Below are positions 1-5,301 of a stretch of DNA of 5,301 nucleotides, piece by piece. A program made the position numbers and the translations under genes. Position 1 is the first letter of the stretch. Every line of letters begins with the position of its first letter. The notes beneath the pieces were generated by a model that worked only from the letters and a program-made list of their open reading frames with translations, had not been told where the DNA came from and searched no databases. Origin of the DNA: Alkalimonas sp. (GTDB lineage: Bacteria > Pseudomonadota > Gammaproteobacteria > Enterobacterales > Alteromonadaceae); assembly GCA_022565655.1 (NCBI GenBank), contig JAIUMG010000234.1, forward strand, positions 1-5,301, written 5' to 3'.

Positions 1-442
1 CTCTATCTTGAAGTAAGGCAAAAAGGTAAGGTTGAAGATTACCACTCTCTGCAGCTTGCTCAGCCATAGCAAAGTATTGTAATTGATACGCTAAATCCCC
101 ATGCTGAATAACAAGCAAAATAGCTCTGGCCGCGCTTAAATCGCCAAAATCAGACAATTCAGGCCAGTCATATTGCTCCAGAATGCTTGATACCCGCTTT
201 CTGTTATTTTCATCAATTTGGCTTTGTTTTTGCCAAAGTACTTGTACTTCAGCTGAGTCACGACCATGCGTATCCAGTGCATGCTGAATTTCCTGTCGTG
301 TTGCTTGGTCTGCCTCGTGAATTTCTTGCAACTCGCTTTTAATATAAGAAATTAATTCGGTGCTTAATGAATCGGCAGATGCAGATAAGGAAAACATATA
401 AATCGTAATAGCAGATAAAATAACACCTGGTTTTAATTTCAT
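1..442 (-). CDS. Exported DUF6624-type protein, N-terminal part (cut by left window edge)
   Basis: 147 complete codons are readable from an ATG at 442-440, and the frame is still open at base 1, so the C-terminus is missing. Residues 1-23 are a Sec signal peptide: Lys2/Lys4, a hydrophobic core, then ASA before Asp24. The mature part is helical and polar. Its motifs match the DUF6624 family as I know it: DQATR at 45-49, YDWPEL at 91-96 ahead of a Gly at 100, IQHGDLAYQLQ from 112, and a terminal LLQDR that in the family continues as DRV and later a G-x-x-Q-x-Y-G-T-Q motif, which should lie beyond the edge. The function of DUF6624 is unknown to me; this copy would be periplasmic. A GGAGTGA Shine-Dalgarno (451-457) lies 8 nt before the ATG and supports the start. 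The gene is visibly AT-richer than the others here. It runs in the same direction as the lipoprotein gene, 161 bp away, so co-transcription is uncertain. Confidence 0.82.
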   Translation of the reverse strand, partial: MKLKPGVILSAITIYMFSLSASADSLSTELISYIKSELQEIHEADQATRQEIQHALDTHGRDSAEVQVLWQKQSQIDENNRKRVSSILEQYDWPELSDFGDLSAARAILLVIQHGDLAYQLQYFAMAEQAAESGNLQPYLFALLQDR

Positions 443-603
443 ATTGATAGTCACTCCAAAGTCAGCCTTAACACATACATCTCGCTATAACATTTATCGA
501 TAACTCTTGCAGCTGCGCTGGTATAGTACTGTGAGACAACCTGCTTTACGTCACTGATTACTCATCGAAGCAAGGCGAATGCCTGATTGATTTGGCTATG
601 CCA

Positions 604-1284
604 TCAGAGCCGGACACCGTAGCTGAGAGTACAGTTAGGCAAGCGCAGTGGAGTACTCAATGGCTCGAGCCGGATCATCGCTACAGCGCCAACGGCATCG
701 CGGCTCTCACTGCGTTCGGCTCGATAATAGAAGTTGAGATAGGGCTCATCCTGATACAATTGCAAATAAGGATAGCCGGTTAAGCGCCAACGCGCGCTAA
801 AAGACGGATAAGCCGGGTCTTCACTGATAAAATCAAAACGCCCATCGGGCATTAAACGCAATTGATAACTAGCGGCACAATCCTCGGATTGATAATGATG
901 AGCCAGATCGACGGCTGCGCGACCAGCATGCACCTGCACATCGGGTGGCACCAGAAAAAGCCCAAGGTTGTTGCCAGTAAACCACTGATTCGATTCAACC
1001 AGCAACCGGTTATCCGGCAAACGCCAGTCCGTTGCCTGCAGCACGTCCTGCAATCGCTCAATCGCAGCTGGATCACGCATCATCGGCGAGTAAATCAGCG
1101 TATTGTCAGTCACCCGTGCCGGAAAAGGGTGCTGATTCAACTCAACGCGAAAGCCCTGTGCCTGCAGGCTAGTCTTCACGGCTTCAGTCTGTTGCTCATC
1201 CAGATAACGATGGTTCAGATGCACCGTCGTTTGTGCACAAGCGGCAAGTAGGCAACAAAGCAAAAAAACAGAAACTAATTTCAC
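604..1284 (-). CDS. Putative outer-membrane lipoprotein of unknown function
   Basis: 226 residues, starting with GTG and ending in TGA. The N-terminus is a lipoprotein signal: a short hydrophobic stretch, then lipobox Leu13-Ala14-Ala15-Cys16. Ala17 after the cysteine is not an inner-membrane retention Asp, so outer-membrane sorting is inferred. Residues about 20-113 (beta, helix, QGFRVELN, then NTLIYSP, a helix and a strand) have the layout of small alpha/beta domains such as LytR_C, but this is only a resemblance. Residues about 134-226 are rich in aromatic beta strands, bounded by Cys136 and Cys218, which could form a disulfide, with PNCTLSY near the end. I do not recognise the family. The start is fixed by the Shine-Dalgarno at 1287-1295 and by the lipobox spacing. 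It follows the redox genes on the same strand but is separated by 159 bp and a strong hairpin, so it probably has its own promoter. Overlapping antisense frames are shadows. Confidence 0.85.
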   Translation of the reverse strand: MKLVSVFLLCCLLAACAQTTVHLNHRYLDEQQTEAVKTSLQAQGFRVELNQHPFPARVTDNTLIYSPMMRDPAAIERLQDVLQATDWRLPDNRLLVESNQWFTGNNLGLFLVPPDVQVHAGRAAVDLAHHYQSEDCAASYQLRLMPDGRFDFISEDPAYPSFSARWRLTGYPYLQLYQDEPYLNFYYRAERSESRDAVGAVAMIRLEPLSTPLRLPNCTLSYGVRL

Positions 1285-1286
1285 AA

Positions 1287-1295
1287 CACCTCTCT
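1287..1295 (-). promoter_or_regulatory. Shine-Dalgarno deciding the GTG start of the lipoprotein gene
   Basis: On the minus strand AGAGAGGTG is followed by TT and the GTG codon. The GAGG core sits 4 nt from the start, slightly close but complementary to the 16S rRNA tail. No ATG in the frame would keep the signal peptide, so this site fixes the GTG at 1284 as the start. Confidence 0.6.
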
Positions 1296-1391
1296 TTCTT
1301 ATTATTTCTTAATAAGATGGGCAAAATTTCAAGGTAATGCAAGATTCGTCGGTACGTTAAGCGGTCACTGGGCTATTGCCAGAACTTGCGT

Positions 1392-1434
1392 CATCCAACA
1401 CAAAGCTGGCTCGAGACCGGCTTCGTGTTGGATG
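1392..1434. repeat. Strong inverted repeat (18-bp arms, 7-nt loop) after the peroxiredoxin-like gene
   Basis: The arms 1392-1409 and 1417-1434 match at 16 of 18 positions around the loop CTCGAGA. In RNA of either strand one of the two differences becomes a G-U pair and the other an A-C mismatch, so the stem would be stable in both directions. It begins 9 nt beyond the TAA of the minus-strand gene ending at 1444. No U-run follows on either side, so it is not a textbook intrinsic terminator. It could be a 3'-end stabilising or terminator-like hairpin of the redox operon, or a copy of a dispersed intergenic repeat. The structure is certain, the role is not. Confidence 0.7.
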
Positions 1435-1443
1435 TACGTAGGC

Positions 1444-2046
1444 TTAATACTTTATACTACACCCATAAGGCCGGGTGACTGGTTTGCTCACCGGCTGGCC
1501 GGCCAGGACTTCATTGCCAGCATTGGCCAGGTAAGCCTCGGCTTTGGGAATATCTTCCGGGTTGGCGGTTGGAATGCTGTCGATGCCGCCCATGTACAGC
1601 AGGTTGCCATCGGCACCAATCACATACATATGCGGGGTGACTCGAGCATCATACGCCCGACCCATATCACCAGATTCATCCAACAAGACGGCACTTGGGT
1701 TGGCACTTCGGCTGGCGGTCAGTTCGTTGGCTTTTTCCGGGCTAACATGACCCTGACTGCCAGGTTTGGAAGAAATCACACTCAGCCAGACGGTATCGTC
1801 CTCGGTAAAATGCTGCTGCAGCCCCTGCATATTATCGCTGACGTAGTGTTTTACCACAAAGGGACAGTCATGGTTGGTCCATTCCAGGATGACATTTTTA
1901 CCGGCAAAATCCGCCAGCGAATGGGTCTGTCCATGGCTATCGACCACGGTAAAATCCGGTGCCGGAGCACCAATTTGTGGTGCGGCCGCCACTGCAGTCA
2001 CCGTACCGGCCAGCGCCATAGCGCTGATGAGTTGCTTCAATTTCAT
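1444..2046 (-). CDS. Secreted peroxiredoxin/thioredoxin-like protein (AhpC-TSA/redoxin fold)
   Basis: 200 residues with ATG start and TAA stop; CAAGGAGC at about 7 nt spacing (AAGGAG at 2054-2059) supports the start. Residues 1-22 are a Sec signal peptide ending VAAA before Pro23, so the protein is periplasmic. The thioredoxin-like fold is marked by GAPAPDFTVVDSHG (26-39), SLADFAGKNVILEW (43-56), Cys61 in DCPFVVKHY, and the cis-proline loop VTPHMYVI (Pro138). It has no CXXC: only Cys61, at the active-site position, and Cys196 in the C-terminal PYGCSIKY. This DCPFV plus YGCS(V/I)KY pair is typical of the PRX-like branch of redoxins, so Cys61 as peroxidatic and Cys196 as resolving cysteine is a reasonable inference. 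The classical peroxiredoxin PxxxTxxC motif is absent, so peroxide reduction is not proven; a thiol-reductase role is the alternative. It lies 90 bp downstream of the scsB-like gene on the same strand, suggesting that transporter supplies its electrons. Confidence 0.9.
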   Translation of the reverse strand: MKLKQLISAMALAGTVTAVAAAPQIGAPAPDFTVVDSHGQTHSLADFAGKNVILEWTNHDCPFVVKHYVSDNMQGLQQHFTEDDTVWLSVISSKPGSQGHVSPEKANELTASRSANPSAVLLDESGDMGRAYDARVTPHMYVIGADGNLLYMGGIDSIPTANPEDIPKAEAYLANAGNEVLAGQPVSKPVTRPYGCSIKY

Positions 2047-2136
2047 GGTGTAGCTCCTTGTGGGCTAAGTGCCCGCTGGTTGTGAAACGACAGCCACGAC
2101 CACTCTGGCTGCATTAAAGTTGAGTCAGGATAGCCA

Positions 2137-4203
2137 CTAGCCACCTGACGATGTCGCTGCCAATTGCGCCAGCTGATCGCGTAGCGTATTTGGCGTTAAA
2201 ATCTGTGGCAGAATTTTTGGCTCCTGCCCTGGCCAGTACAATACGTACAACGGCACCCCATCGCGTTGATAATGCTGCAAGTAGGCACTGATCTCGCCAT
2301 CCCGCAATGTCCAGTCGCCCTTTAGATAGGTGACCCCATAGTCAGACAGCGCCTGACGGCTGCTATCGGTATTCAGCGCGACCCGCTCATTCACCAGGCA
2401 GGTGATGCACCAGTCGGCCGTCATATTCACCAGCACCGGCTGTTGCTCAGCTTTTAGATCGGCTAAGCGCGCTGGGCTCCACTGCTCCCAGTGCGCTTGC
2501 CCTACGGCCTCTTGCTGGCCACTTTGCGGCTGTAATAACACCAGCAAAAGCACAGCCAGCAAAGCGAATACCCAGCTAAGCTGTGGCGCCAACCGGAACC
2601 CCTTGCCAAGCTGCTGACGCCCCCATAGCCAGAGCGCGGCGGCCAGACACACCAGCCCCACCAGCACCAGCGCCTGCGCATCGACGCCGGCCTGCCGGCC
2701 CAATACCCACAACAGCCAGACGGTGGTTAAGTACAACGGGTATGCCAGCCACTGCTTTAACGTATCCATCCAGGCGCCGGGTTTAGGCAGCAAACGCGCC
2801 AAGCGGCGGCTGTAGGCCAACAGCAAAAACGGTAGCGCCATGCCGAGGCCAAGGGCTAAAAACACCATTAAGGCAACCGGCGCCGACTGGGTCACTGCAT
2901 AGCCAAGTGCTGCGCCCATAAAAGGAGCTGTGCATGGGCTGGCGACAATCACCGCCAGCACACCGGTAAAAAATGAGCCCTTGGCGCCTTGCTGCTGGCC
3001 AAGGCCAGAGCCTAGCTGCATCAGACGACTACCAAATTGCACCAGGCCAGATAAACTCAAGCCCAGGACGAAAAACAAATAGGCCAGCGCACCAACCAGC
3101 CAGGGGTTCTGCAACTGAAAGCCCCAGCCAACTGCAGCACCGGCCGCGCGCAGACCAATCAGCATCAGCGCCAGCAAGGCAAACATGGTTAGCACGCCCA
3201 GGGTATAACTCCAGGCATCACGTTTTTGTCGGGCCGAATCGCCGCTGTTGTTGGCCAGACTGATGGCTTTTAAAGACAATACCGGAAAGACACAAGGCAT
3301 CAGGTTCAGGATCAAACCACCACCTGCTGCCAGTAGCAGCGCCAGCAAAAAGGCACCGAAGCCAAACTCAGCACTCACCACCGCCGGGCTGCCTGCATCC
3401 AACCGATGCGCTTGCACCACAAAGGATTGCGGGCCGCTGGTCAGCACAATGTCGATTTGCTCTGGAGCCTGATGAAAGTAGGTGTTCTGCGGCTGGCGCA
3501 GCAACAGGCTACCATCCTGCCAGCTAATTTCCTGGGGCCTGGCATGCTCAACCAGATCCGTTGCGGCAACAAAGAATGCATCCACCAGCAAATCATCTTT
3601 CGATTCGATAACGGCAGAAAAAACACCATCCTGTACCTGGTAAGAAGCAGTTCGCTGCAGAAGGACCGGCTGCGCCGCTTTACCTTGGGCAAAAAGCGCC
3701 TGAACATTGCTGGAAACCACCGCCTGCCGCGCCACAGCCAACGGCAACTCCAGCGTCATATCGCCCGGAATACAGATCTCTTCACACACCAACCAAGAGG
3801 CATCAGCTTTCAGCACTAAGCTGGTTCCTGCATAGTCGGCGGGCACCTCAACTTCAGACACTAAAACAGTAGACCCTTCAAAACCATAATTCATTAAAGG
3901 AGGTATGGAAAACGCTTCAGGCGTAGGCCACTGGATATCAGACACCTCCACCCCATCCGGCAGTTGCCAGTGGATCTGTGTCGGCATGCCAGAGTCACCT
4001 GGGTTTAGCCAGTAGGTATGCCAATGCTCTTGCGGCAATAAATGCAAAGCCACCCGAAAACGCTGACCAGGGGATACCGCCTGATACTCACTAACCAGCT
4101 CCACCTGAATATGGGGTGCTTCTTTCCAACCGGTAGACACCGCCTGAGCGGGTGCAGCCAGCAGGAACGCCAGCCAAAGCAAAACCAAAAAACGCAATGT
4201 CAT
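2137..4203 (-). CDS. scsB: DsbD/ScsB-family transmembrane thiol:disulfide interchange protein
   Basis: 688 residues from the chosen ATG at 4203. Role in the family: electrons pass from cytoplasmic thioredoxin through the membrane domain to a C-terminal thioredoxin domain and then to the N-terminal periplasmic domain, which reduces exported thiol proteins. Seen here in order: signal peptide 1-21 (APAQA before Val22); DsbD_N-type Ig-like domain with YWLNPGDSG (64-72) and Cys140/Cys144 in WLVCEEICIPGD; a second beta domain about 180-270; about eight membrane helices at 281-557 with Cys304 in MPCVFPV and Cys424 in SPCTAPFMG; a C-terminal thioredoxin domain with WCITC (Cys599/Cys602) and cis-Pro651 in GVPLYV. 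The large N-terminal region and the CxxxCIPGD motif favour ScsB over classical DsbD (about 565 residues). Start: the frame is open to an ATG at 4251, which has no Shine-Dalgarno; the ATG at 4203 has a weak GAGTG and gives a normal signal peptide. Probably first gene of an operon with the peroxiredoxin-like gene. Confidence 0.94.
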   Translation of the reverse strand: MTLRFLVLLWLAFLLAAPAQAVSTGWKEAPHIQVELVSEYQAVSPGQRFRVALHLLPQEHWHTYWLNPGDSGMPTQIHWQLPDGVEVSDIQWPTPEAFSIPPLMNYGFEGSTVLVSEVEVPADYAGTSLVLKADASWLVCEEICIPGDMTLELPLAVARQAVVSSNVQALFAQGKAAQPVLLQRTASYQVQDGVFSAVIESKDDLLVDAFFVAATDLVEHARPQEISWQDGSLLLRQPQNTYFHQAPEQIDIVLTSGPQSFVVQAHRLDAGSPAVVSAEFGFGAFLLALLLAAGGGLILNLMPCVFPVLSLKAISLANNSGDSARQKRDAWSYTLGVLTMFALLALMLIGLRAAGAAVGWGFQLQNPWLVGALAYLFFVLGLSLSGLVQFGSRLMQLGSGLGQQQGAKGSFFTGVLAVIVASPCTAPFMGAALGYAVTQSAPVALMVFLALGLGMALPFLLLAYSRRLARLLPKPGAWMDTLKQWLAYPLYLTTVWLLWVLGRQAGVDAQALVLVGLVCLAAALWLWGRQQLGKGFRLAPQLSWVFALLAVLLLVLLQPQSGQQEAVGQAHWEQWSPARLADLKAEQQPVLVNMTADWCITCLVNERVALNTDSSRQALSDYGVTYLKGDWTLRDGEISAYLQHYQRDGVPLYVLYWPGQEPKILPQILTPNTLRDQLAQLAATSSGG

Positions 4204-4352
4204 GACACTCAAATAGTAATAAGTCCGTTGACGCAGTGTACGCCATGTCATAGGGGAAGGATCAAGTGAAACCAGTCAGATGTGACTATTCTGTTGAAAA
4301 ATCAGTCGAGCGGAGCCCATCCACGCAGCAGTGCACAGGCAGGCGCACTATC

Positions 4353-4367
4353 GCACCAAGATGGTGC
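4353..4367. promoter_or_regulatory. Putative NtrC (GlnG) enhancer-type binding site
   Basis: GCACCAAGATGGTGC is a perfect palindrome (6-bp arms, AGA centre) and matches GCAC-N5-TGGTGC, the NtrC site consensus, at every fixed base. Its centre, 4360, is 133 bp upstream of the start of transcription predicted from the sigma-54 promoter at 4467-4482, a normal distance for an enhancer. Nearby half-site-like GCAC and GTGC words (4331-4336, 4343-4348) do not form a second properly spaced site. Binding by NtrC is inferred from consensus only. Confidence 0.62.
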
Positions 4368-4466
4368 AAAGCAGCTGACTCATCTCTAGCTGCTGCCTGC
4401 TGGCGGATCACGCCAAAGGTGCGAGTTACCAAGGATGCTGGGCTATTGGTATTCAGCTCCTATTTT

Positions 4467-4482
4467 AGGCACAACTCTTGCT
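4467..4482 (+). promoter_or_regulatory. Sigma-54 (RpoN) -24/-12 promoter for the LysR-family gene
   Basis: AGGCACAACTCTTGCT fits TGGCAC-N5-TTGCW with only the first base differing. The GG at 4468-4469 and GC at 4480-4481 have the obligatory spacing (11 bp from the second G of GG to the G of GC). Transcription should start near 4493, leaving a 26-nt leader that contains the AGGAG of the downstream gene. I see no convincing sigma-70 promoter in the same interval. Sigma-54 promoters need an enhancer-binding activator, and the NtrC-like palindrome upstream fits. Confidence 0.7.
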
Positions 4483-4507
4483 GTAGTTAATGCTATACCA
4501 TGAATAC

Positions 4508-4512
4508 AGGAG
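4508..4512 (+). promoter_or_regulatory. Shine-Dalgarno of the LysR-family gene
   Basis: AGGAG followed by a 6-nt spacer precedes the ATG at 4519. A second in-frame ATG at 4525 would have a 12-nt spacer, so the first ATG is preferred. The site falls inside the short leader predicted from the sigma-54 promoter. Confidence 0.7.
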
Positions 4513-4518
4513 TGTTTT

Positions 4519-5301
4519 ATGTCCATGCGCCTACCCCCGTTGCGAGGTCTGCGCTGCTTTTGTCTTGCTGCTGAGAACCTGAGCTTTAAAAGTACCGCTC
4601 AACAACTGTACATCACGCCATCAGCCGTCAGCCATCAAATCAAGCAGTTGGAAGATGACTTGGGTTTGGCATTGTTTATTCGCAAAACCAGGGCTTTGGA
4701 ACTGACACCTGCAGGTCAGAGCTTTTTTCTGGCTATCCAGCCAGTGATGCAGCAAATGGTCCGTACCATAAGTGAGTTCAGCCAATCGGATAGCAGTAAA
4801 GAAGTCACCATCAGCATGCCGGAGTTTTTTGCCAGCGAGCTGTTTTTACCGCGCTTAAAGGGCTGGTCGACACAATACCCAAGCATAAATTTGCGACTGG
4901 ACACCGTCAAAACCCGCAGTGACCCAACCCGTCAGACCGATGTGTCAATTGTGTTATCAGGCTCAGTACCTCAGGCTGAACAATGCCACGAGCTCTTTCC
5001 AATTAGCTATCAGCCTGCCTGCAATCCCAGCTTGTACGAACAATGTGCATCACTCGGGCTGGATGCATTGAATCAATTCCCATTGCTCTTGCACCAATCA
5101 AGGCCACATGCCTGGCATCAGTGGGCTGAGTTTGCTGATTTTAATCATTTCCGTCCCAAGCAGATACTGCAACTTGACAGCATGTTTGGTATGGCCAGAG
5201 CCGCGGAGCAAGGACTGGGCATTGCCCTGATCCCAATGCCGATCAGCCAGTCCTGGTTTCACAGTGGCGCTTTAGTGGCTTTATTTAGTGAGCGCTGGAC
5301 C
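4519..5301 (+). CDS. LysR-family transcriptional regulator, GcvA-like (C-terminus cut by right edge)
   Basis: 261 codons are readable without a stop up to the last base; the family usually runs about 295-305 residues, so roughly 35-45 are missing. Residues 5-65 are the winged helix-turn-helix: the opening RLPPLRGLRCF and LSFKSTAQQLYITPSAVSHQ closely follow the GcvA-type pattern, with the recognition helix around TPSAVSHQIKQLE (33-45) and the wing ending ELTPAG (61-66). A linker helix (about 67-90) leads to the substrate-binding-like effector domain, with VTISMPEFFASELFLPRL near 96-113 and the late GMARAAEQGLGIALIPMP motif (224-241) that places the readable end inside the second subdomain. The effector and target genes cannot be told from the sequence. 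It is divergent from the scsB-like gene, 315 bp away, so it could regulate that operon, but its sigma-54/NtrC-type promoter suggests a nitrogen-linked role instead. Automatic naming as gcvA would rest only on HTH similarity, so no symbol is given. Confidence 0.93.
   Translation, partial: MSMRLPPLRGLRCFCLAAENLSFKSTAQQLYITPSAVSHQIKQLEDDLGLALFIRKTRALELTPAGQSFFLAIQPVMQQMVRTISEFSQSDSSKEVTISMPEFFASELFLPRLKGWSTQYPSINLRLDTVKTRSDPTRQTDVSIVLSGSVPQAEQCHELFPISYQPACNPSLYEQCASLGLDALNQFPLLLHQSRPHAWHQWAEFADFNHFRPKQILQLDSMFGMARAAEQGLGIALIPMPISQSWFHSGALVALFSERWT

Noticed and set aside
494..503. TTATCGATAA palindrome in the spacer between the first two genes
   Set aside because: A 10-bp palindrome is expected several times in a window this size, and no promoter with good spacing could be aligned to it.
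571..604. Short stems AGGC/GCCT and TGGC/GCCA just beyond the lipoprotein stop codon
   Set aside because: Only 4-bp arms and no U-tract; not a credible terminator.
592..1251. Plus-strand frames (592-783 and 862-1251) and a minus-strand frame (852-1076) over the lipoprotein gene
   Set aside because: All overlap a gene with a clear lipobox and start site; the products look like out-of-frame translation.
1297..1317. TCTTATT/AATAAGA inverted repeat just upstream of the lipoprotein Shine-Dalgarno
   Set aside because: AT-rich, short, and not joined to a recognisable -35/-10 pair; could be an operator but nothing supports it.
1432..2085. 217-codon plus-strand open frame across the peroxiredoxin-like gene
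   Set aside because: It is antisense to a clear redoxin with a signal peptide and Shine-Dalgarno, it starts inside the hairpin arm, and its translation resembles no family.
2062..2111. Two small hairpins in the spacer between the scsB-like and peroxiredoxin-like genes (GGGC/GCCC at 2062-2074, CAGCCA/TGGCTG at 2091-2111)
   Set aside because: Stems of 4 and 6 bp without U-runs are too weak to call a terminator, so an operon remains the simpler reading.
3406..3819. 137-codon plus-strand frame opposite the scsB-like gene, and similar shorter frames at 2402-2786, 2973-3472 and 4042-4269
   Set aside because: Shadows of the minus-strand coding sequence in GC-rich DNA; no Shine-Dalgarno or protein-like composition.
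4204..4340. Sigma-54 or sigma-70 promoter for the scsB-like gene on the minus strand
   Set aside because: CTGGTTTCACTTGAT has the wrong spacing for sigma-54, and TTGATC with TACACT needs a 19-bp spacer; nothing good enough to annotate.
4438..4448. CTGGGCTATTG repeated at 1368-1378 and 4438-4448
   Set aside because: An 11-bp match between two places is expected by chance in 5.3 kb, and the flanks do not match.
4266..4490. 74-codon plus-strand frame (GTG start) in the divergent intergenic region, with AAGGA 4 nt upstream
   Set aside because: Its product is a Cys/Arg/Ser-rich string with no recognisable domain, and it runs through the NtrC-like site and the sigma-54 promoter. The purine-rich site is probably chance.

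Overview
The window looks like a chromosomal stretch from a free-living Gammaproteobacterium, plausibly Alteromonadales or the Rheinheimera/Alishewanella group. This is inferred from protein flavour and signals (a lipobox lipoprotein, a DsbD/ScsB transporter, a GcvA-like LysR regulator, NtrC/sigma-54 signals), not from any marker gene. I see no rRNA, tRNA, CRISPR array, insertion sequence or phage gene.

Layout: four genes lie on the minus strand and one on the plus strand. From the left: the N-terminal part of an exported DUF6624-type protein, cut by the window edge (1-442, minus); an AT-rich spacer of 161 bp with no convincing signal; a GTG-initiated lipoprotein of unknown function (604-1284, minus); a 159-bp spacer holding a strong 18-bp-arm hairpin (1392-1434); a secreted peroxiredoxin/thioredoxin-like protein (1444-2046, minus); a 90-bp spacer; a large DsbD/ScsB-family inner-membrane thiol electron transporter (2137-4203, minus); a regulatory region of about 315 bp; and a LysR-family regulator read rightwards and cut by the right edge (4519-5301, plus).

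The two central genes form a coherent envelope redox module. The ScsB-like protein should carry electrons from cytoplasmic thioredoxin across the inner membrane, and the adjacent exported two-cysteine peroxiredoxin-like protein is a likely recipient. They point the same way and are probably co-transcribed, scsB-like gene first.

The most striking regulatory finding is in the divergent intergenic region. A near-consensus sigma-54 (-24/-12) promoter at 4467-4482 predicts a 26-nt leader with a good Shine-Dalgarno for the LysR gene. A perfect 15-bp palindrome at 4353-4367, matching the NtrC enhancer consensus GCAC-N5-TGGTGC, is centred 133 bp upstream of the predicted start of transcription. The regulator is therefore probably induced by nitrogen limitation, by the same logic as the LysR gene nac in enterics. 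I found no completely new system; the lipoprotein and the wiring of the LysR gene are the least explained parts.
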